From Agrococcus sp. KRD186 (GTDB taxonomy: Bacteria; Actinomycetota; Actinomycetes; Actinomycetales; Microbacteriaceae), in the NCBI RefSeq assembly GCF_017168255.1, contig NZ_JABFAP010000001.1, forward strand, positions 321,750 through 380,069: a stretch of DNA of 58,320 bases, read 5' to 3'. The translations under genes and the position numbers were made by a program. Of this stretch, positions 18,702-29,130 are shown piece by piece (the first letter of the stretch is position 1; each line of letters opens with the position of its first letter). The notes under the pieces were generated by a model. It made no database searches. It was not told the origin of the DNA and saw nothing but the letters and a program-made list of their open reading frames with translations.

Positions 18702-19786
18702 GCGAGCGCCGCCGCGTCATCCTGCTCGGCTCCACCGGCTCGATCGGCGTGCAGACGCTCGACGTCATCCGCGCCAACCAGGAGCGCTTCGAGGTCGTCG
18801 GCCTCGTCGCCGGCAGCGACCGGGCCGGCCTCGACGCCCAGCAGGCCGAGTTCGGCGGCGAGGCCGCACTGGGGGCGGATGCGGCGGTCACCATGATCGA
18901 GTCGGTCGAGGCCGACGTGGTGGTCAACGGCATCACCGGCTCGGTCGGGCTCGCGCCCACGCTCGCCGCGCTCGACGCCGGCCGCACCCTCGCGCTCGCG
19001 AACAAGGAGTCGCTCATCGCCGGCGGCGACCTGGTGATGGCGCGCGCGCAGCCCGGCCAGATCGTGCCGGTCGACTCGGAGCACTCGGCCATCGCGCAGT
19101 GCCTGCGCTCCGGCACCCACGGTGAGGTCCGACGGCTCGTGCTCACCGCATCCGGTGGCCCGTTCCGGGGCTGGAGCCGGCAGCGCATGGCGGATGTGTC
19201 ACCGGCGGATGCGCTCGCGCACCCCACGTGGGACATGGGGCCGATGGTCACCACCAACTCGGCCACGATGGTCAACAAGGGGCTCGAGGTGATCGAGGCG
19301 CACCTGCTGTTCGACGTGCCGCTCGAGCAGATCGACGTGACGGTGCACCCGCAGTCGATCGTGCACTCGATGGTCGAGTTCGTCGACGGCTCGACGATCG
19401 TGCAGGCCTCGCCGCCCGACATGCGGCTGCCGCTCTCGCTCGGGCTCGACTGGCCGCACCGCATCGCCGGCGTCGGGGCGCCGCTCGACTGGACGCGCAG
19501 CTCGAGCTGGGAGTTCGAGCCGCTCGACGAGGAGGCCTTCCCCGCGGTGGCGCTCGCGAAGCGGGTCGGCCGGGCTGGCTCGACGTTCCCGGCGGTGTTC
19601 AACGCCGCGAACGAGCAGGCGGTGCAGGCCTTCCACCTGGGCGAGATCGGCTTCCTCGACATCATCCCCACGATCGAGCGGGTGCTCGAGCAGCACGAGC
19701 CGGGCGAGCTGACGCTCGAGAGCGTGCTCGCCGCCGAGCGCTGGGCGCGCCGCGCCGCCGACGAGGCCGCCGGCGTGAACCGCTAG
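18698..19786 (+). CDS. dxr: 1-deoxy-D-xylulose 5-phosphate reductoisomerase
   Basis: A 362-residue cytoplasmic enzyme of the MEP isoprenoid pathway. It converts DXP to 2-C-methylerythritol 4-phosphate with NADPH. GSTGSIG at residues 10-16 is the NADPH loop, [11 protein letters not shown] and VDSEHSA are the central signatures, and NAANEQAV carries the metal-ligand Glu. The protein is slightly short for the family because the loop after the second strand is reduced. ATG 18698 overlaps the preceding stop as ATGA. The stop TAG shares the tetranucleotide CTAG with the stop of the convergent gene. ispG, a later enzyme of the same pathway, lies 3.3 kb downstream. Confidence 0.97.
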   Translation: MSERRRVILLGSTGSIGVQTLDVIRANQERFEVVGLVAGSDRAGLDAQQAEFGGEAALGADAAVTMIESVEADVVVNGITGSVGLAPTLAALDAGRTLALANKESLIAGGDLVMARAQPGQIVPVDSEHSAIAQCLRSGTHGEVRRLVLTASGGPFRGWSRQRMADVSPADALAHPTWDMGPMVTTNSATMVNKGLEVIEAHLLFDVPLEQIDVTVHPQSIVHSMVEFVDGSTIVQASPPDMRLPLSLGLDWPHRIAGVGAPLDWTRSSSWEFEPLDEEAFPAVALAKRVGRAGSTFPAVFNAANEQAVQAFHLGEIGFLDIIPTIERVLEQHEPGELTLESVLAAERWARRAADEAAGVNR

Positions 19787-20442
19787 CGGGGGACCACCAC
19801 CACCTCGACGTCGGCGGCGTCGATCGCCTCGACGACGGCGCCGGCGTCGTCCCACCAGCGCGCGTAGTGATCGGGGTCGAGGTTGATCTGCACCCCGTGC
19901 GCGACGCGCGTCGGGGCCAGCTGCTCGCGGCCCTCCAGCCTGGCGAGCGCCCGGTAGAAGAGCACGGCCGAGCCGTACGCATCCATGCGCACCTCATAGG
20001 CGCCCCAGCCGGTGCGCTGCTGGAAGAGGCCGCGCGAGTCAGGGCCGGCGTCGTCGCCGTGGTCCACCACCCGCAGGCTCGACTCGCCCATCGCCGTCAT
20101 CACGCCGATGCGCACATCCCGCTCGCCGAGCCCGAGATCGCGGCCCGCCTGCATGACGATGGCGGCGTTCGCCAGCTGCCCGCCGCTCCAGCCGGCGACC
20201 GAGCGCGGCAGCCCGCCCTCGACGTGCGCCGTCTGCGCGACCGGATCGGGCGCGGGGCGCGTGATCGCCCAGGCCAGCAGCACCACCAGCAGCCGGCCGA
20301 TCGCGCCCAGCACGATCGCGCGGCCGTCGAGGCGCGAGGCGGGCACCCGCTCGGCGACCGGCCGGCGCGGGGCCGGGCCGCGGCGCGGGGCCGGGCCGCG
20401 GCGCGGGGCCGGGCCGCGGCGCGATGCTGGGCTGCTCGACAT
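19783..20442 (-). CDS. secreted or membrane-anchored lysozyme-like protein
   Basis: A 219-residue protein. The N-terminus has an Arg/Pro/Ala repeat (GPAPRR three times), then one hydrophobic segment near residues 44-60. The outside domain contains [14 protein letters not shown] and DSRGLFQQR, motifs I associate with actinobacterial lysozyme-like or soluble lytic domain proteins, in which the Glu of MGESSL could be catalytic. An enzymatic role in peptidoglycan cutting is inference. The start ATG 20442 was chosen because a TACGCT box lies 7 nt upstream; an ATG six codons earlier falls past that box. It is divergent from rseP. Confidence 0.72.
   Translation of the reverse strand: MSSSPASRRGPAPRRGPAPRRGPAPRRPVAERVPASRLDGRAIVLGAIGRLLVVLLAWAITRPAPDPVAQTAHVEGGLPRSVAGWSGGQLANAAIVMQAGRDLGLGERDVRIGVMTAMGESSLRVVDHGDDAGPDSRGLFQQRTGWGAYEVRMDAYGSAVLFYRALARLEGREQLAPTRVAHGVQINLDPDHYARWWDDAGAVVEAIDAADVEVVVVPR
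20363..20416 (-). repeat. 18-bp tandem repeat, three perfect copies
   Basis: Three identical GC-only units plus a partial fourth encode Arg-Gly-Pro-Ala-Pro-Arg repeats just before the membrane segment of the lysozyme-like protein. The unit is a multiple of three, so slippage would alter only the length of this basic linker. Confidence 0.9.
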
Positions 20443-20449
20443 GCTCGCC

Positions 20450-20455
20450 AGCGTA
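20450..20455 (-). promoter_or_regulatory. -10 box of leaderless lysozyme-like gene
   Basis: TACGCT on the minus strand with a 7-nt spacer to ATG 20442. The same hexamer serves mutY. Confidence 0.6.
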
Positions 20456-20474
20456 GGCACATTGGCTATGGCGC

Positions 20475-20480
20475 TAGCCT
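20475..20480 (+). promoter_or_regulatory. -10 box upstream of rseP
   Basis: TAGCCT lies 9 nt before ATG 20490. The transcript would be leaderless or carry only a few bases of leader. Confidence 0.55.
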
Positions 20481-20489
20481 TGTCGCTCG

Positions 20490-21818
20490 ATGGAAGCCGT
20501 CCTCCTCTACATCGTGGGCGTGCTCGTCGTCGTCGTCGGCCTGGCCGTCTCGATCGGCCTGCACGAGCTCGGGCACCTGTGGCCCGCGAAGCTCTTCGGC
20601 GTGCGCGTCGGCCAGTGGATGATCGGCTTCGGGCCGACCATCTTCTCGTTCCGCAAGGGCGAGACCGAGTACGGCATGAAGTGGATCCCGCTCGGCGGCT
20701 ACATCTCGATGTCGGGCATGTTCCCGCCGCTGAAGCCCGGCGGCGAGTCGAGGGATGCGTCCACGGGCTTCCTGGACACGCTCGTGCAGGATGCGCGCGA
20801 CTCGAGCGCCGACACGATCCACGAGGGCGAGGAGGAGCGGGCGTTCTGGCGCCTGGCCACCTGGAAGCGCATCGTGATCATGCTCGGCGGCCCGACCATG
20901 AACCTGCTGATCGCCATCGTCGCCTACGGCATCGTGCTGAGCGGGTTCGGCATCGCCGTGCCCTCGACCACGGTCGCGAGCGTCAACGAGTGCGTCATCG
21001 CCGCATCCGCCGACCGCACCGACTGCGAGCCGAGCGACCCGCTCGCGCCGGCCGCAGAGGCCGGCATCGAGCCGGGGGACCGGATCGTCGCGATCGCCGG
21101 GCAGCCGATCGGCCGCTGGGACGACATCCAGGGCGCGATCCGCGAGCTCGCCGGGCAGCGGGTGCCGTTCGTCGTCGAGCGCGGCGGCGAGCAGGTGACC
21201 GTGCAGGTCTCGCCGCTCGCCAGCGAGCGCTACGTCTTCGACGACACCGGCCAGATGGTCGAGGTGGACGGCGAGCCGATCACCGAGACTGTCGGCTTCG
21301 TCGGCATCGGCCCGCGCTACGAGGTCGAGCAGCAGCCGGTGAGCGCCGTGCTGCCGGCCGTCGGCGACAACGTCGTGCGGGTGGGCGAGCTCATCATCAA
21401 CCTGCCGCAGCGGCTCGTCGACGTGGCAGCGGCCGCCTTCGGGCCCGGGGAGCGCGACCCGAACGGGCCGATGTCGGTCGTCGGTGTCGGCCGCATGGCG
21501 GGCGAGATCGCGGCGCTCGACCAGGTGCCCATCCTCGAGCGCATCAGCGCCATGGTGCAGCTGATCGCGAGCCTCAACGTGGCGCTGTTCGTGTTCAACC
21601 TCATCCCGCTGATGCCGCTCGACGGCGGGCACGTGCTGGGCGCGATCGTCGACGCGGTGCGACGCGGATGGGCGAAGCTGCGCGGGAAGGTCGCCACACC
21701 GCTCGACACGGCCAAGTGGGTGCCGGTGACCCTCGCGGTGACCGCCGTGCTCGGCATCATGAGCGCGCTGCTGATCTACGCCGACATCGTCAAGCCGATC
21801 AGCGTCTTCGGCGGCTGA
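20490..21818 (+). CDS. rseP: RseP/Rip1-type site-2 zinc metalloprotease
   Basis: A 442-residue multi-pass membrane protease (family M50) that cuts transmembrane anti-sigma factors or other helices within the membrane. The zinc motif HELGH is at residues 25-29 in the first helix, and the second site NLIPLMPLDGGH is near 371-382. A PDZ domain sits between them, with EPGDRIVAIAGQPIG near 190-205. About four membrane helices are seen. Length fits the actinobacterial family. Its place between dxr and ispG is the usual order in actinobacteria, although here two unrelated minus-strand genes flank it. Confidence 0.95.
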   Translation: MEAVLLYIVGVLVVVVGLAVSIGLHELGHLWPAKLFGVRVGQWMIGFGPTIFSFRKGETEYGMKWIPLGGYISMSGMFPPLKPGGESRDASTGFLDTLVQDARDSSADTIHEGEEERAFWRLATWKRIVIMLGGPTMNLLIAIVAYGIVLSGFGIAVPSTTVASVNECVIAASADRTDCEPSDPLAPAAEAGIEPGDRIVAIAGQPIGRWDDIQGAIRELAGQRVPFVVERGGEQVTVQVSPLASERYVFDDTGQMVEVDGEPITETVGFVGIGPRYEVEQQPVSAVLPAVGDNVVRVGELIINLPQRLVDVAAAAFGPGERDPNGPMSVVGVGRMAGEIAALDQVPILERISAMVQLIASLNVALFVFNLIPLMPLDGGHVLGAIVDAVRRGWAKLRGKVATPLDTAKWVPVTLAVTAVLGIMSALLIYADIVKPISVFGG

Positions 21819-21830
21819 GCCGCGCGGCGG

Positions 21831-22802
21831 CTACGCCTCGCGGGTGCCCTGGTGGAAGCGCTGGCGCCAGCGGCCGCCGGTGCGCACCCAGAGGCTGCTG
21901 CGCAGCGCCGTCTCGTCGCCCACCGAGCGCCAGACGAGCAGCAGCGTGTCGTCGCCGAGCTCGTGACTCGCGAGCAGCTCGAGCTCAACAGGCTTCGGCA
22001 GCGGCGCGATCTCGGCGAGCAGCTCGTCGCGGCTCCAGCGCCGGCCGGAGGCGCCGATCTCCTCCCACTCGGGGTGCAGCAGCGCCGCGACCGAGGCGGG
22101 GTCGGCGCGCACCTCGTCGCTCAGCAGCGAGCGCTCGAGCCGCACGACCTCGGCTTCCGCGGGCGTGTCGGTGAGGAAGTCGAAGCCGTCGAAGAGGTCG
22201 GGGGCGGCGGTCGGAGCCGCAGCGGGCGCGGACGGAGCGGACGCATTCGCCGCGGGCGCGGGCGCAGCGGGCGTCGCGTCGGCCGACGGCACCGCGGCGG
22301 TGCCCACGCTGGGTGCACCCGGGCCGGTGACGCCGCCGAACCCGGGTCCCGCATCCGGCACCTTGCCCCGCTGGTAGGCGGCCGCCGCGCCGTTCGCGAG
22401 CCGGTCGGCGGCCTCGTTGAGCGCGTGGCCGGCGTGGCCCTTCACCCATTCGAAGGTGACGACGCCGCCCGCCGCCTTGCGCTCGGCCATCAGCCGGTCG
22501 AGCTGCTGCATGAGTTCGACGTTCATCACCGGCTTGCCGTCGGCCTTCTTCCAGCCCTTGCGCTTCCAGCCCGGCATCCACTGCGTGATCGCCTTGATGA
22601 CGTACTGGCTGTCGCACAGGACGTGCAGCTCGGCGACGCCGTCGGTCTGCTGCAGCAGGTCGAGCACGGCGCTCAGCTCGCCGATGTTGTTCGTGCCGAG
22701 CCGCTGCCCGCCGGCGGCCCAGCGCGCGTCGTCGATGTACCAGCCCCAGCCGGTGGGGCCGGGATTGCCGAGGGAGGAGCCGTCTGCCGCTGCGGTGATC
22801 AC
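21831..22802 (-). CDS. rnhA: ribonuclease HI fused to a C-terminal DUF4440/SnoaL-like domain
   Basis: A 323-residue protein. Residues 1-145 are RNase HI, which cuts the RNA strand of RNA-DNA hybrids. The four acidic residues are all there: Asp7 (ADGSS), Glu42 (NIGELS), Asp64 (LCDSQ) and Asp133 (EAADRLA), with His123 or His126 in KGHAGH. A Pro/Ala-rich linker of about 55 residues follows, then an NTF2-like domain of about 110 residues resembling DUF4440, with [20 protein letters not shown]. The start is GTG 22802, chosen from the CAGGAT box 6 nt upstream and because the protein then begins directly with the first RNase H strand. The role of the extra domain is unknown. Confidence 0.9.
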   Translation of the reverse strand: MITAAADGSSLGNPGPTGWGWYIDDARWAAGGQRLGTNNIGELSAVLDLLQQTDGVAELHVLCDSQYVIKAITQWMPGWKRKGWKKADGKPVMNVELMQQLDRLMAERKAAGGVVTFEWVKGHAGHALNEAADRLANGAAAAYQRGKVPDAGPGFGGVTGPGAPSVGTAAVPSADATPAAPAPAANASAPSAPAAAPTAAPDLFDGFDFLTDTPAEAEVVRLERSLLSDEVRADPASVAALLHPEWEEIGASGRRWSRDELLAEIAPLPKPVELELLASHELGDDTLLLVWRSVGDETALRSSLWVRTGGRWRQRFHQGTREA

Positions 22803-22808
22803 CCGTCG

Positions 22809-22814
22809 ATCCTG
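22809..22814 (-). promoter_or_regulatory. -10 box of leaderless rnhA
   Basis: CAGGAT on the minus strand, 6-nt spacer to GTG 22802. It differs from TAGNNT only at the first base. Confidence 0.45.
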
Positions 22815-22817
22815 CCA

Positions 22818-22932
22818 GGCGTGGGCACGCGCGTGCTTCGGCCTCCGCCCGCCCAACGATCGAGGCGCGGGCGCGGGCGCGGGCGTGGGCACGCGCGTGC
22901 TTCGGCCTCCGCCCGCCCAACGATCGAGGCGC
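22818..22932. repeat. 51-bp direct repeat, two perfect copies
   Basis: Copies at 22818-22868 and 22882-22932 are identical and separated by 13 bp. Each contains a perfect 12-bp palindrome, GCACGCGCGTGC. They fill much of the 336-bp gap between the divergent rnhA and ispG genes. The rest of the gap (22933-23125) holds no convincing gene, only a short repeated motif GAAGCGCGAGCGGG, near 23000 and 23031, and then the ispG promoter. Confidence 0.85.
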
Positions 22933-23125
22933 TTCAGACGGGTCTGTGGTTCCAGAACGCGATTATGGAGGATGCGATTCCAAGGATCCGTCTGAACGCC
23001 GGAAGCGCGAGCGGGCTGGGCGGGTCCCGGAAGCGCGAGCGGGTCGAGGGAGTCGAGCGTCGAGCGGACGGGCGCGGGACGGCCGCGGGGTGCCAGGCCG
23101 CGTCGGCGCTCATAGCCGCGGCGCG

Positions 23126-23131
23126 TAGTCT
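23126..23131 (+). promoter_or_regulatory. -10 box of leaderless ispG
   Basis: TAGTCT with a 7-nt spacer to ATG 23139. Confidence 0.7.
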
Positions 23132-23138
23132 TGATGCC

Positions 23139-24281
23139 ATGGCAGCCATCAACCTCGGCAAGCCCGAGCCGCTCACGCTCGCGCCCCGCCGCAAGAGCCG
23201 GCAGATCAAGGTCGGCAAGGTGCTCGTCGGCGGCGACGCACCCGTCTCGGTGCAGTCGATGACCACGACGAAGACCACCGACATCAACGCCACCCTGCAG
23301 CAGATCGCCGAGCTCACGGCCACCGGCTGCGACATCGTGCGCGTCGCGGTGCCCAGCCAGGACGACGCCGACGTGCTGCACATCATCGCCAAGAAGAGCC
23401 AGATCCCGGTGATCGCCGACATCCACTTCCAGCCGAAGTACGTCTTCCAGGCGATCGACGCCGGCTGCGCCGCCGTGCGCGTCAACCCCGGCAACATCCG
23501 CAGGTTCGACGACAAGGTCGGCGAGATCGCGAAGGCCGCGAAGGATGCGGGCACGAGCCTGCGCATCGGCGTCAACGCCGGCAGCCTCGACCCGCGCCTG
23601 CTCGAGAAGTACGGCAAGGCGACCCCCGAGGCGCTCGTCGAGAGCGCCATGTGGGAGGCGAGCCTGTTCGAGGAGCACGACTTCCACGACTTCAAGATCT
23701 CGGTCAAGCACAACGACCCGGTCGTGATGGTGAAGACCTACCGCATGCTCGCCGAGCGCGGCGACTGGCCGCTGCACCTCGGCGTCACCGAGGCGGGCCC
23801 GGCCTTCCAGGGCACGATCAAGTCGGCGACCGCCTTCGGCATCCTGCTCGCCGAGGGCATCGGCGACACCATCCGCGTCTCGCTCTCGGCGCCGCCGGTC
23901 GAGGAGATCAAGGTCGGCATGCAGATCCTGCAGTCGCTCAACCTGCGCGAGCGCAAGCTCGAGATCGTCTCCTGCCCGAGCTGCGGCCGCGCGCAGGTCG
24001 ACGTGTACACGTTGGCGGATGCGGTGACCGAGGGCCTCAAGGACGTGCAGGTGCCGCTTCGGGTCGCGGTCATGGGATGCGTCGTGAACGGCCCGGGCGA
24101 GGCCCGCGAGGCCGACCTCGGGGTCGCCTCGGGCAACGGCAAGGGGCAGATCTTCATCAAGGGCGAGGTCGTCAAGACCGTGCCGGAGGCCGACATCGTC
24201 GCGACCCTCATCGAGGAGGCGCGCCGCATCGCGGACGAGCAGGGCCTGCCCGCGGGCGAGGCCGAGGTCGTCACGGCCTGA
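23139..24281 (+). CDS. ispG: 4-hydroxy-3-methylbut-2-enyl diphosphate synthase
   Basis: A 380-residue Fe-S enzyme of the MEP pathway (GcpE). It converts MEcPP to HMBPP with two electrons from a reduced carrier. The N-terminal TIM-barrel part has [11 protein letters not shown] and RVNPGNI. The 4Fe-4S ligands are three cysteines, Cys279 and Cys282 (SCPSCGR) and Cys314 ([11 protein letters not shown]); the fourth ligand is normally the Glu some seven residues after the third Cys, in NGPGEA. Length is normal. ATG 23139 is preceded by TAGTCT at 7 nt, so it is probably leaderless. The MFS gene follows after one base. dxr of the same pathway is upstream. Confidence 0.97.
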   Translation: MAAINLGKPEPLTLAPRRKSRQIKVGKVLVGGDAPVSVQSMTTTKTTDINATLQQIAELTATGCDIVRVAVPSQDDADVLHIIAKKSQIPVIADIHFQPKYVFQAIDAGCAAVRVNPGNIRRFDDKVGEIAKAAKDAGTSLRIGVNAGSLDPRLLEKYGKATPEALVESAMWEASLFEEHDFHDFKISVKHNDPVVMVKTYRMLAERGDWPLHLGVTEAGPAFQGTIKSATAFGILLAEGIGDTIRVSLSAPPVEEIKVGMQILQSLNLRERKLEIVSCPSCGRAQVDVYTLADAVTEGLKDVQVPLRVAVMGCVVNGPGEAREADLGVASGNGKGQIFIKGEVVKTVPEADIVATLIEEARRIADEQGLPAGEAEVVTA

Positions 24282-24282
24282 C

Positions 24283-25614
24283 ATGAGCGAGCCGCCGGGC
24301 GAGCCGCCGCGGAGCGAGTCCGTCTCCGGTGCGGCCGCGCCGGCAGCGGACGCACGCGCGGACGATGCACGGCCCGAGGCTGAGTTCGGGGCTGCCGGGG
24401 CGACCCCGGATCGGCCGCACCCCGCGCAGCGCCGCACGCTCGTGGTGCTCTCGCTCGCGCAGGCGCTCGGGGGGCTCTCCAACGGCGTCGCGCTCGGCGT
24501 CGGCTCGCTGCTGGTCGAGCAGGTCACCGGCCGCGCGGAGCTCGCCGGCCTCGCCGCCACGCTGCTGACGCTCGGCGGTGCCGCGCTCGCGGTGCCGCTG
24601 GCGAGGCTGGCGCAGCGCCGCGGCCGCCGCATCGCGCTGACCAGCGGCACGCTGCTGGCGCTCGCCGGCGCCGTGCTGCTCGCCATCGGCGGCACGCTCG
24701 GCTCGCCCGCGATCGTGCTGCCCGGCTTCTTCGTGCTCGGCGGCGCGATGGCCGTGAACCTGCAGTCGCGCTTCGCCGCCACCGATCTCTCCACGCCCCG
24801 CCGCCGCGGCCGCGACCTGTCGCTCGTGGTGTGGATGACGACCATCGGCGTCGTCATCGGCCCGAACCTCATCGGCCCCGGCGACACGCTGGGGCTGGCC
24901 CTGGGGCTGCCGCACCTGGTCGGCGCCTACGTCATCTCGGCCGTCGCGATGGCGATCACGGCCGCCGTGCTGTGGGTGCTGCTGCGGCCGGATCCGCTGC
25001 TGGAGAGCCGGGTCGGCCTGCCCACCCAGACCGAGCGGCCGCGCCTGCGCCTGCGCGCGCATCCGCGTGCCCTCGCCGCCGTGATCGCGGTCGCCGCCGC
25101 GCATTCGACGATGGTGGGCGTCATGGCGCTCACTCCGGTGCACCTCGACCAGGCGGGCCAGCACCTGGGCGTCATCGGCTTCACGATGAGCGCGCACACC
25201 GCAGGCATGTACGCGCTCTCGCCGGTCTTCGGCTGGCTCACCGACCGCGTCGGCGCCCGAGCGACGGTGCTGACCGGCGCCGGCATCCTGCTGCTCGCGA
25301 TCGCGGCGAACCTCGCCCTGCCCGCCGGCCTCGCACCCATCGGGCTGGCGCTGCTGGGGCTGGGCTGGAGCGCGGCGACCGTCGCCGGCTCGACGCTCGT
25401 CGCCGCGGCGGTCGAGCTGCCGCTGCGCCCGGCGCTGCAGGGCCGGTCGGATCTGGTGATGGGGCTGTGCGCGGCCGCCGCCGGTGCCGCCGCGGGCCCG
25501 ATCCTGGGCGTGGTCGGCTACGCCGGGCTCAACCTCGCGATGGTGCCGGTGATCGCGGTGCTCGCGGTCACCGCGGTGCTCGCGACGCGGGGACGAGCGA
25601 CGCAACCGGGGTGA
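24283..25614 (+). CDS. MFS transporter
   Basis: A 443-residue membrane protein with an unstructured N-terminus of about 45 residues, then around 12 hydrophobic helices in two halves. The loop LARLAQRRGRRIALTSG after the second or third helix is the MFS loop motif, and GWLTDRVGARATVLTGAG is its counterpart in the second half. The substrate cannot be read from the sequence; the family includes drug and metabolite exporters. It starts one base after the ispG stop, so it is probably co-transcribed with ispG. Confidence 0.88.
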   Translation: MSEPPGEPPRSESVSGAAAPAADARADDARPEAEFGAAGATPDRPHPAQRRTLVVLSLAQALGGLSNGVALGVGSLLVEQVTGRAELAGLAATLLTLGGAALAVPLARLAQRRGRRIALTSGTLLALAGAVLLAIGGTLGSPAIVLPGFFVLGGAMAVNLQSRFAATDLSTPRRRGRDLSLVVWMTTIGVVIGPNLIGPGDTLGLALGLPHLVGAYVISAVAMAITAAVLWVLLRPDPLLESRVGLPTQTERPRLRLRAHPRALAAVIAVAAAHSTMVGVMALTPVHLDQAGQHLGVIGFTMSAHTAGMYALSPVFGWLTDRVGARATVLTGAGILLLAIAANLALPAGLAPIGLALLGLGWSAATVAGSTLVAAAVELPLRPALQGRSDLVMGLCAAAAGAAAGPILGVVGYAGLNLAMVPVIAVLAVTAVLATRGRATQPG

Positions 25615-25636
25615 GCGCCCGCGGGGCCGGCCCGCA

Positions 25637-25660
25637 TGGGCGGCACACCGCATCCGCCCA
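25637..25660 (+). terminator. hairpin downstream of the MFS gene
   Basis: TGGGCGG and CCGCCCA form a perfect 7-bp stem with a 10-nt loop, 22 bp after the MFS stop. There is no T run after it, so it may be a weak or factor-dependent terminator. The rest of the 146-bp gap shows a possible TACCGT box at 25694-25699 and the ribosome site of the next gene. Confidence 0.35.
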
Positions 25661-25760
25661 CCGAACCTCCAGCGAGATGCTGGCCCGAGCAGATACCGTG
25701 ACCGGGGCGAGAGCCCGTCAGACCAGCCGCCCAGCGGCGACCGACCGCGAGGAGCGACGC

Positions 25761-26768
<1,008 letters not shown>

Positions 26769-26772
26769 CGCC

Positions 26773-27666
26773 GTGACGACCCAGCGGCGGCTGCGCAAAG
26801 TGAAGACGACCATGTCGATTCACGCGCATCGTCGTACCCTCGAGCTGCTCGACGGCGAGTACGCCTCGATCCACCATGGCCGCAGCCACGACTTCGACGA
26901 CCTGCGCGAGTACCAGCCGGGCGACGAGGTCAAGGACATCGACTGGAAGGCGACCGCGCGCAGCCACGTGCCGCTCGTCAAGCGCTACATCGCCTCGCGC
27001 CAGCACAACGTGCTGCTGGTGGTGGACTCCGGCCGCAACATGGCGGCCATCGCCGAGTCGGGGGAGTCGAAGCGCGAGCTCGCCATCCTGGTCTCGGGCG
27101 TGCTGGGCTACCTCGCCACCCGCCACGGCGACCGCGTCGCGCTGCTGATGGGCGACGAGGAGCGGCGGCAGGACATGCCGGAGGGCGGCAGCGAGTCGCA
27201 CCTCGAGCGCATGCTGCGGCGCATCGACGAGGCCATCTCGGTCGAGGGCCCGCGCTCGGATCTGGAGTCCGTGCTCGAGCATGCGGTGCGGCGGATGCGT
27301 CGACGCTCGCTGATCGTCGTGGTCGCCGACGACCTGGCCTACACGCACGACCTCGACGTGCACCTCGGGCGCCTGCACGCCAGGCACGAGGTGCTGTGGG
27401 TCTCGATCGGCGACGCCGACCTGATGTCGCGCGCCGGCGACCACCGCGAGCTCGTCGGCGTCGACACCGGCACCGGGCTGCCCGCCTTCCTGCGGCGCGA
27501 CCGCGGGCTGCGGAAGGCCTTCGACGGCGCCAGCGCCGAGCGCCGGGAGCGGCTCGAGACGGGCCTGCGCACCCTGGGCATCGCATCCGCTCGCATCGCA
27601 TCGACCGAGACCGCCATCGGATCGCTCTTCCAGCTGCTCGTGAGGCACCGCCGTGCGCGCCGCTGA
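26773..27666 (+). CDS. DUF58 protein (module 2)
   Basis: A 297-residue protein without membrane helices, unlike the DUF58 protein of module 1. The family signature is LREYQPGDEVKDIDWKATAR near residue 44. A VWA-like core follows with LLVVDSGRNMAA, a changed version of the DxSxS metal site. GTG 26773 lies 4 bp after the moxR stop; ATG 26812 (residue 14) is an alternative. Its 3' end overlaps the next gene by 14 bases, supporting coupled translation. It is probably the cytoplasmic partner of the MoxR ATPase. Confidence 0.9.
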   Translation: MTTQRRLRKVKTTMSIHAHRRTLELLDGEYASIHHGRSHDFDDLREYQPGDEVKDIDWKATARSHVPLVKRYIASRQHNVLLVVDSGRNMAAIAESGESKRELAILVSGVLGYLATRHGDRVALLMGDEERRQDMPEGGSESHLERMLRRIDEAISVEGPRSDLESVLEHAVRRMRRRSLIVVVADDLAYTHDLDVHLGRLHARHEVLWVSIGDADLMSRAGDHRELVGVDTGTGLPAFLRRDRGLRKAFDGASAERRERLETGLRTLGIASARIASTETAIGSLFQLLVRHRRARR

Positions 27667-28150
27667 GGCTGCCGGGCTGGCGATGCTGCCCGCCCCCGAC
27701 ACCTACGGCCCCTTCGGCTACTGGCCGTGGTGGGTGCTGGGCGCGAGCGCGCTGCTGGTGGTGATCGCGCTGTACGCCTTCTCGTGGCTGTGGACGCGGC
27801 CGCGCGGCATCCTCACGCCGCCACCGCCGCCGCCCGTGCCGATCGACGTGCGCAGCGTGAAGCAGAAGTACTTGGGGATGATCGACGAGGTGGTCGCCGA
27901 GCACGAGGCGGGCGAGCTCGACCCGCGCGAGCTCTCGCAGCGACTCAGCATGGTGCTGCGCTTTTTCGCCCACGAGTCGACCGGCGTGGTGGCAGAGGTG
28001 ATGACGCTGCGCGATCTGGGCGAGGCCGACCTGCCCTCGGTCGAGGGCGCGGTCTCGCAGTACTACCCCTCGTCGTTCCGCCGCGCCGCCAAGCACGACC
28101 CGGATGCCGCGATCGCCTCGGCCAGGCAGGTGGTGGCGACGTGGATGTGA
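27653..28150 (+). CDS. small single-pass membrane protein of the Bat-like operon
   Basis: A 165-residue protein with one membrane helix near residues 27-47, a proline run (TPPPPPPVP) and an alpha-helical cytoplasmic part. I do not recognise a strong domain. Position and shape match the small DUF4381-like protein that sits between DUF58 and VWA genes in related operons, but the family call is uncertain. The start is GTG 27653, overlapping the DUF58 gene. The stop overlaps the start of the first VWA gene (TGATG). Confidence 0.7.
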   Translation: MRAAEAAGLAMLPAPDTYGPFGYWPWWVLGASALLVVIALYAFSWLWTRPRGILTPPPPPPVPIDVRSVKQKYLGMIDEVVAEHEAGELDPRELSQRLSMVLRFFAHESTGVVAEVMTLRDLGEADLPSVEGAVSQYYPSSFRRAAKHDPDAAIASARQVVATWM

Positions 28151-29130
28151 TGCTGCTGTGGCCGTGGATGCTCGCCCTGGCGGGCGTGGTCGCGGTCGTG
28201 CTCGCCGTGCTCGGCCTGTGGCTGCCGCGCCACCGCCGCGACCGCGGCCTGCCGGTCGCGCACGTCGACCGCATGACCGGGCTCGCCGCCTTCCGCGGGG
28301 CGCTGCTGCGCTACCGGCTGTGGATCGGCGGCGCGCTGCTCGCCTCCGTCGTCGGTGCGCTCGTCGCCGGAGCGGTCGCGGCACGCCCCTCCGGCATCCA
28401 CGCCAATCAGGAGGATGACTACAAGCGCGACATCGTGCTGTGCCTCGACGTCTCCGGCTCGATGGTCGACGTGGATGCCGAGATCCTGGGCGTCTACCAG
28501 CAGATCGCGGCGGGGCTCGACGGCGAGCGCATCGGCATGCGCATCTTCGACGCGTCCAGCGTCATGTCGTTCCCGCTCACGAGCGACTACGACTACATCG
28601 CCGAGCAGCTGGGCCGCTACGAGCGGGCGCTGAACGGCACGCTCGGGCCCGACGAGCAGTTCAACTACCTCGCCGGCACCGCCAGCGGCCTGGGCGCCTC
28701 GCTGGTGGGCGACGGGCTCGCCTCCTGCGTGCTCGACTTCGCCGACCTGGAGGCGAGCGAGCGACCGCGCTCGATCATCCTCGCCACCGACAACATGGTG
28801 AACGGGCAGCAGATCTTCAGCCTCCCGCAGGCCGGCCAGCTCGCCGTCGACCACGAGGTGCGCGTCTACGCCATCAACCCGTTCGACTGGGGCGGCGATC
28901 CCGTCTCGCGGGAGCTGCGCGAGACCGCCGAGGGCACCGGCGGCGCCTACTTCCCGCTCGACTTCGCCCAGACGGTGCCGCAGATCATCGACCGGGTCAA
29001 CGCCATCGAGGCCGGCTACATCGAGACGCCGCCGCAGATCCAGGTGGTCGACCGGCCGGGCGTGCTGCCGCTCGTGGTGCTCATCGTCGTCGCTGGCGTG
29101 TGCGCGATCGCGTGGAGTGTGCGCCTGTGA
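28150..29130 (+). CDS. VWA-domain membrane protein (BatA-like)
   Basis: A 326-residue protein. Two N-terminal membrane helices (about residues 4-24 and 55-75) and one at the C-terminus (about 300-320) flank an outside von Willebrand A domain. The metal-ion adhesion site is intact: DVSGSM after IVLCL near residue 97, a Thr in the second loop and ATDN in the third. Such a domain binds protein ligands through a divalent metal. ATG 28150 overlaps the upstream stop; in-frame GTGs at 28141 and 28147 are alternatives. The stop overlaps the next start in the same way. Confidence 0.88.
   Translation: MLLWPWMLALAGVVAVVLAVLGLWLPRHRRDRGLPVAHVDRMTGLAAFRGALLRYRLWIGGALLASVVGALVAGAVAARPSGIHANQEDDYKRDIVLCLDVSGSMVDVDAEILGVYQQIAAGLDGERIGMRIFDASSVMSFPLTSDYDYIAEQLGRYERALNGTLGPDEQFNYLAGTASGLGASLVGDGLASCVLDFADLEASERPRSIILATDNMVNGQQIFSLPQAGQLAVDHEVRVYAINPFDWGGDPVSRELRETAEGTGGAYFPLDFAQTVPQIIDRVNAIEAGYIETPPQIQVVDRPGVLPLVVLIVVAGVCAIAWSVRL

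Noticed and set aside
20363-20416. Possible short CRISPR-like array
   Set aside because: The 18-bp units are direct tandem repeats with no spacers and code for a protein linker.
21831-24887. RNase H frame extended upstream through ispG
   Set aside because: The part upstream of 22802 is antisense to ispG and the repeat region; the RNase H domain and a promoter box mark GTG 22802 as start.
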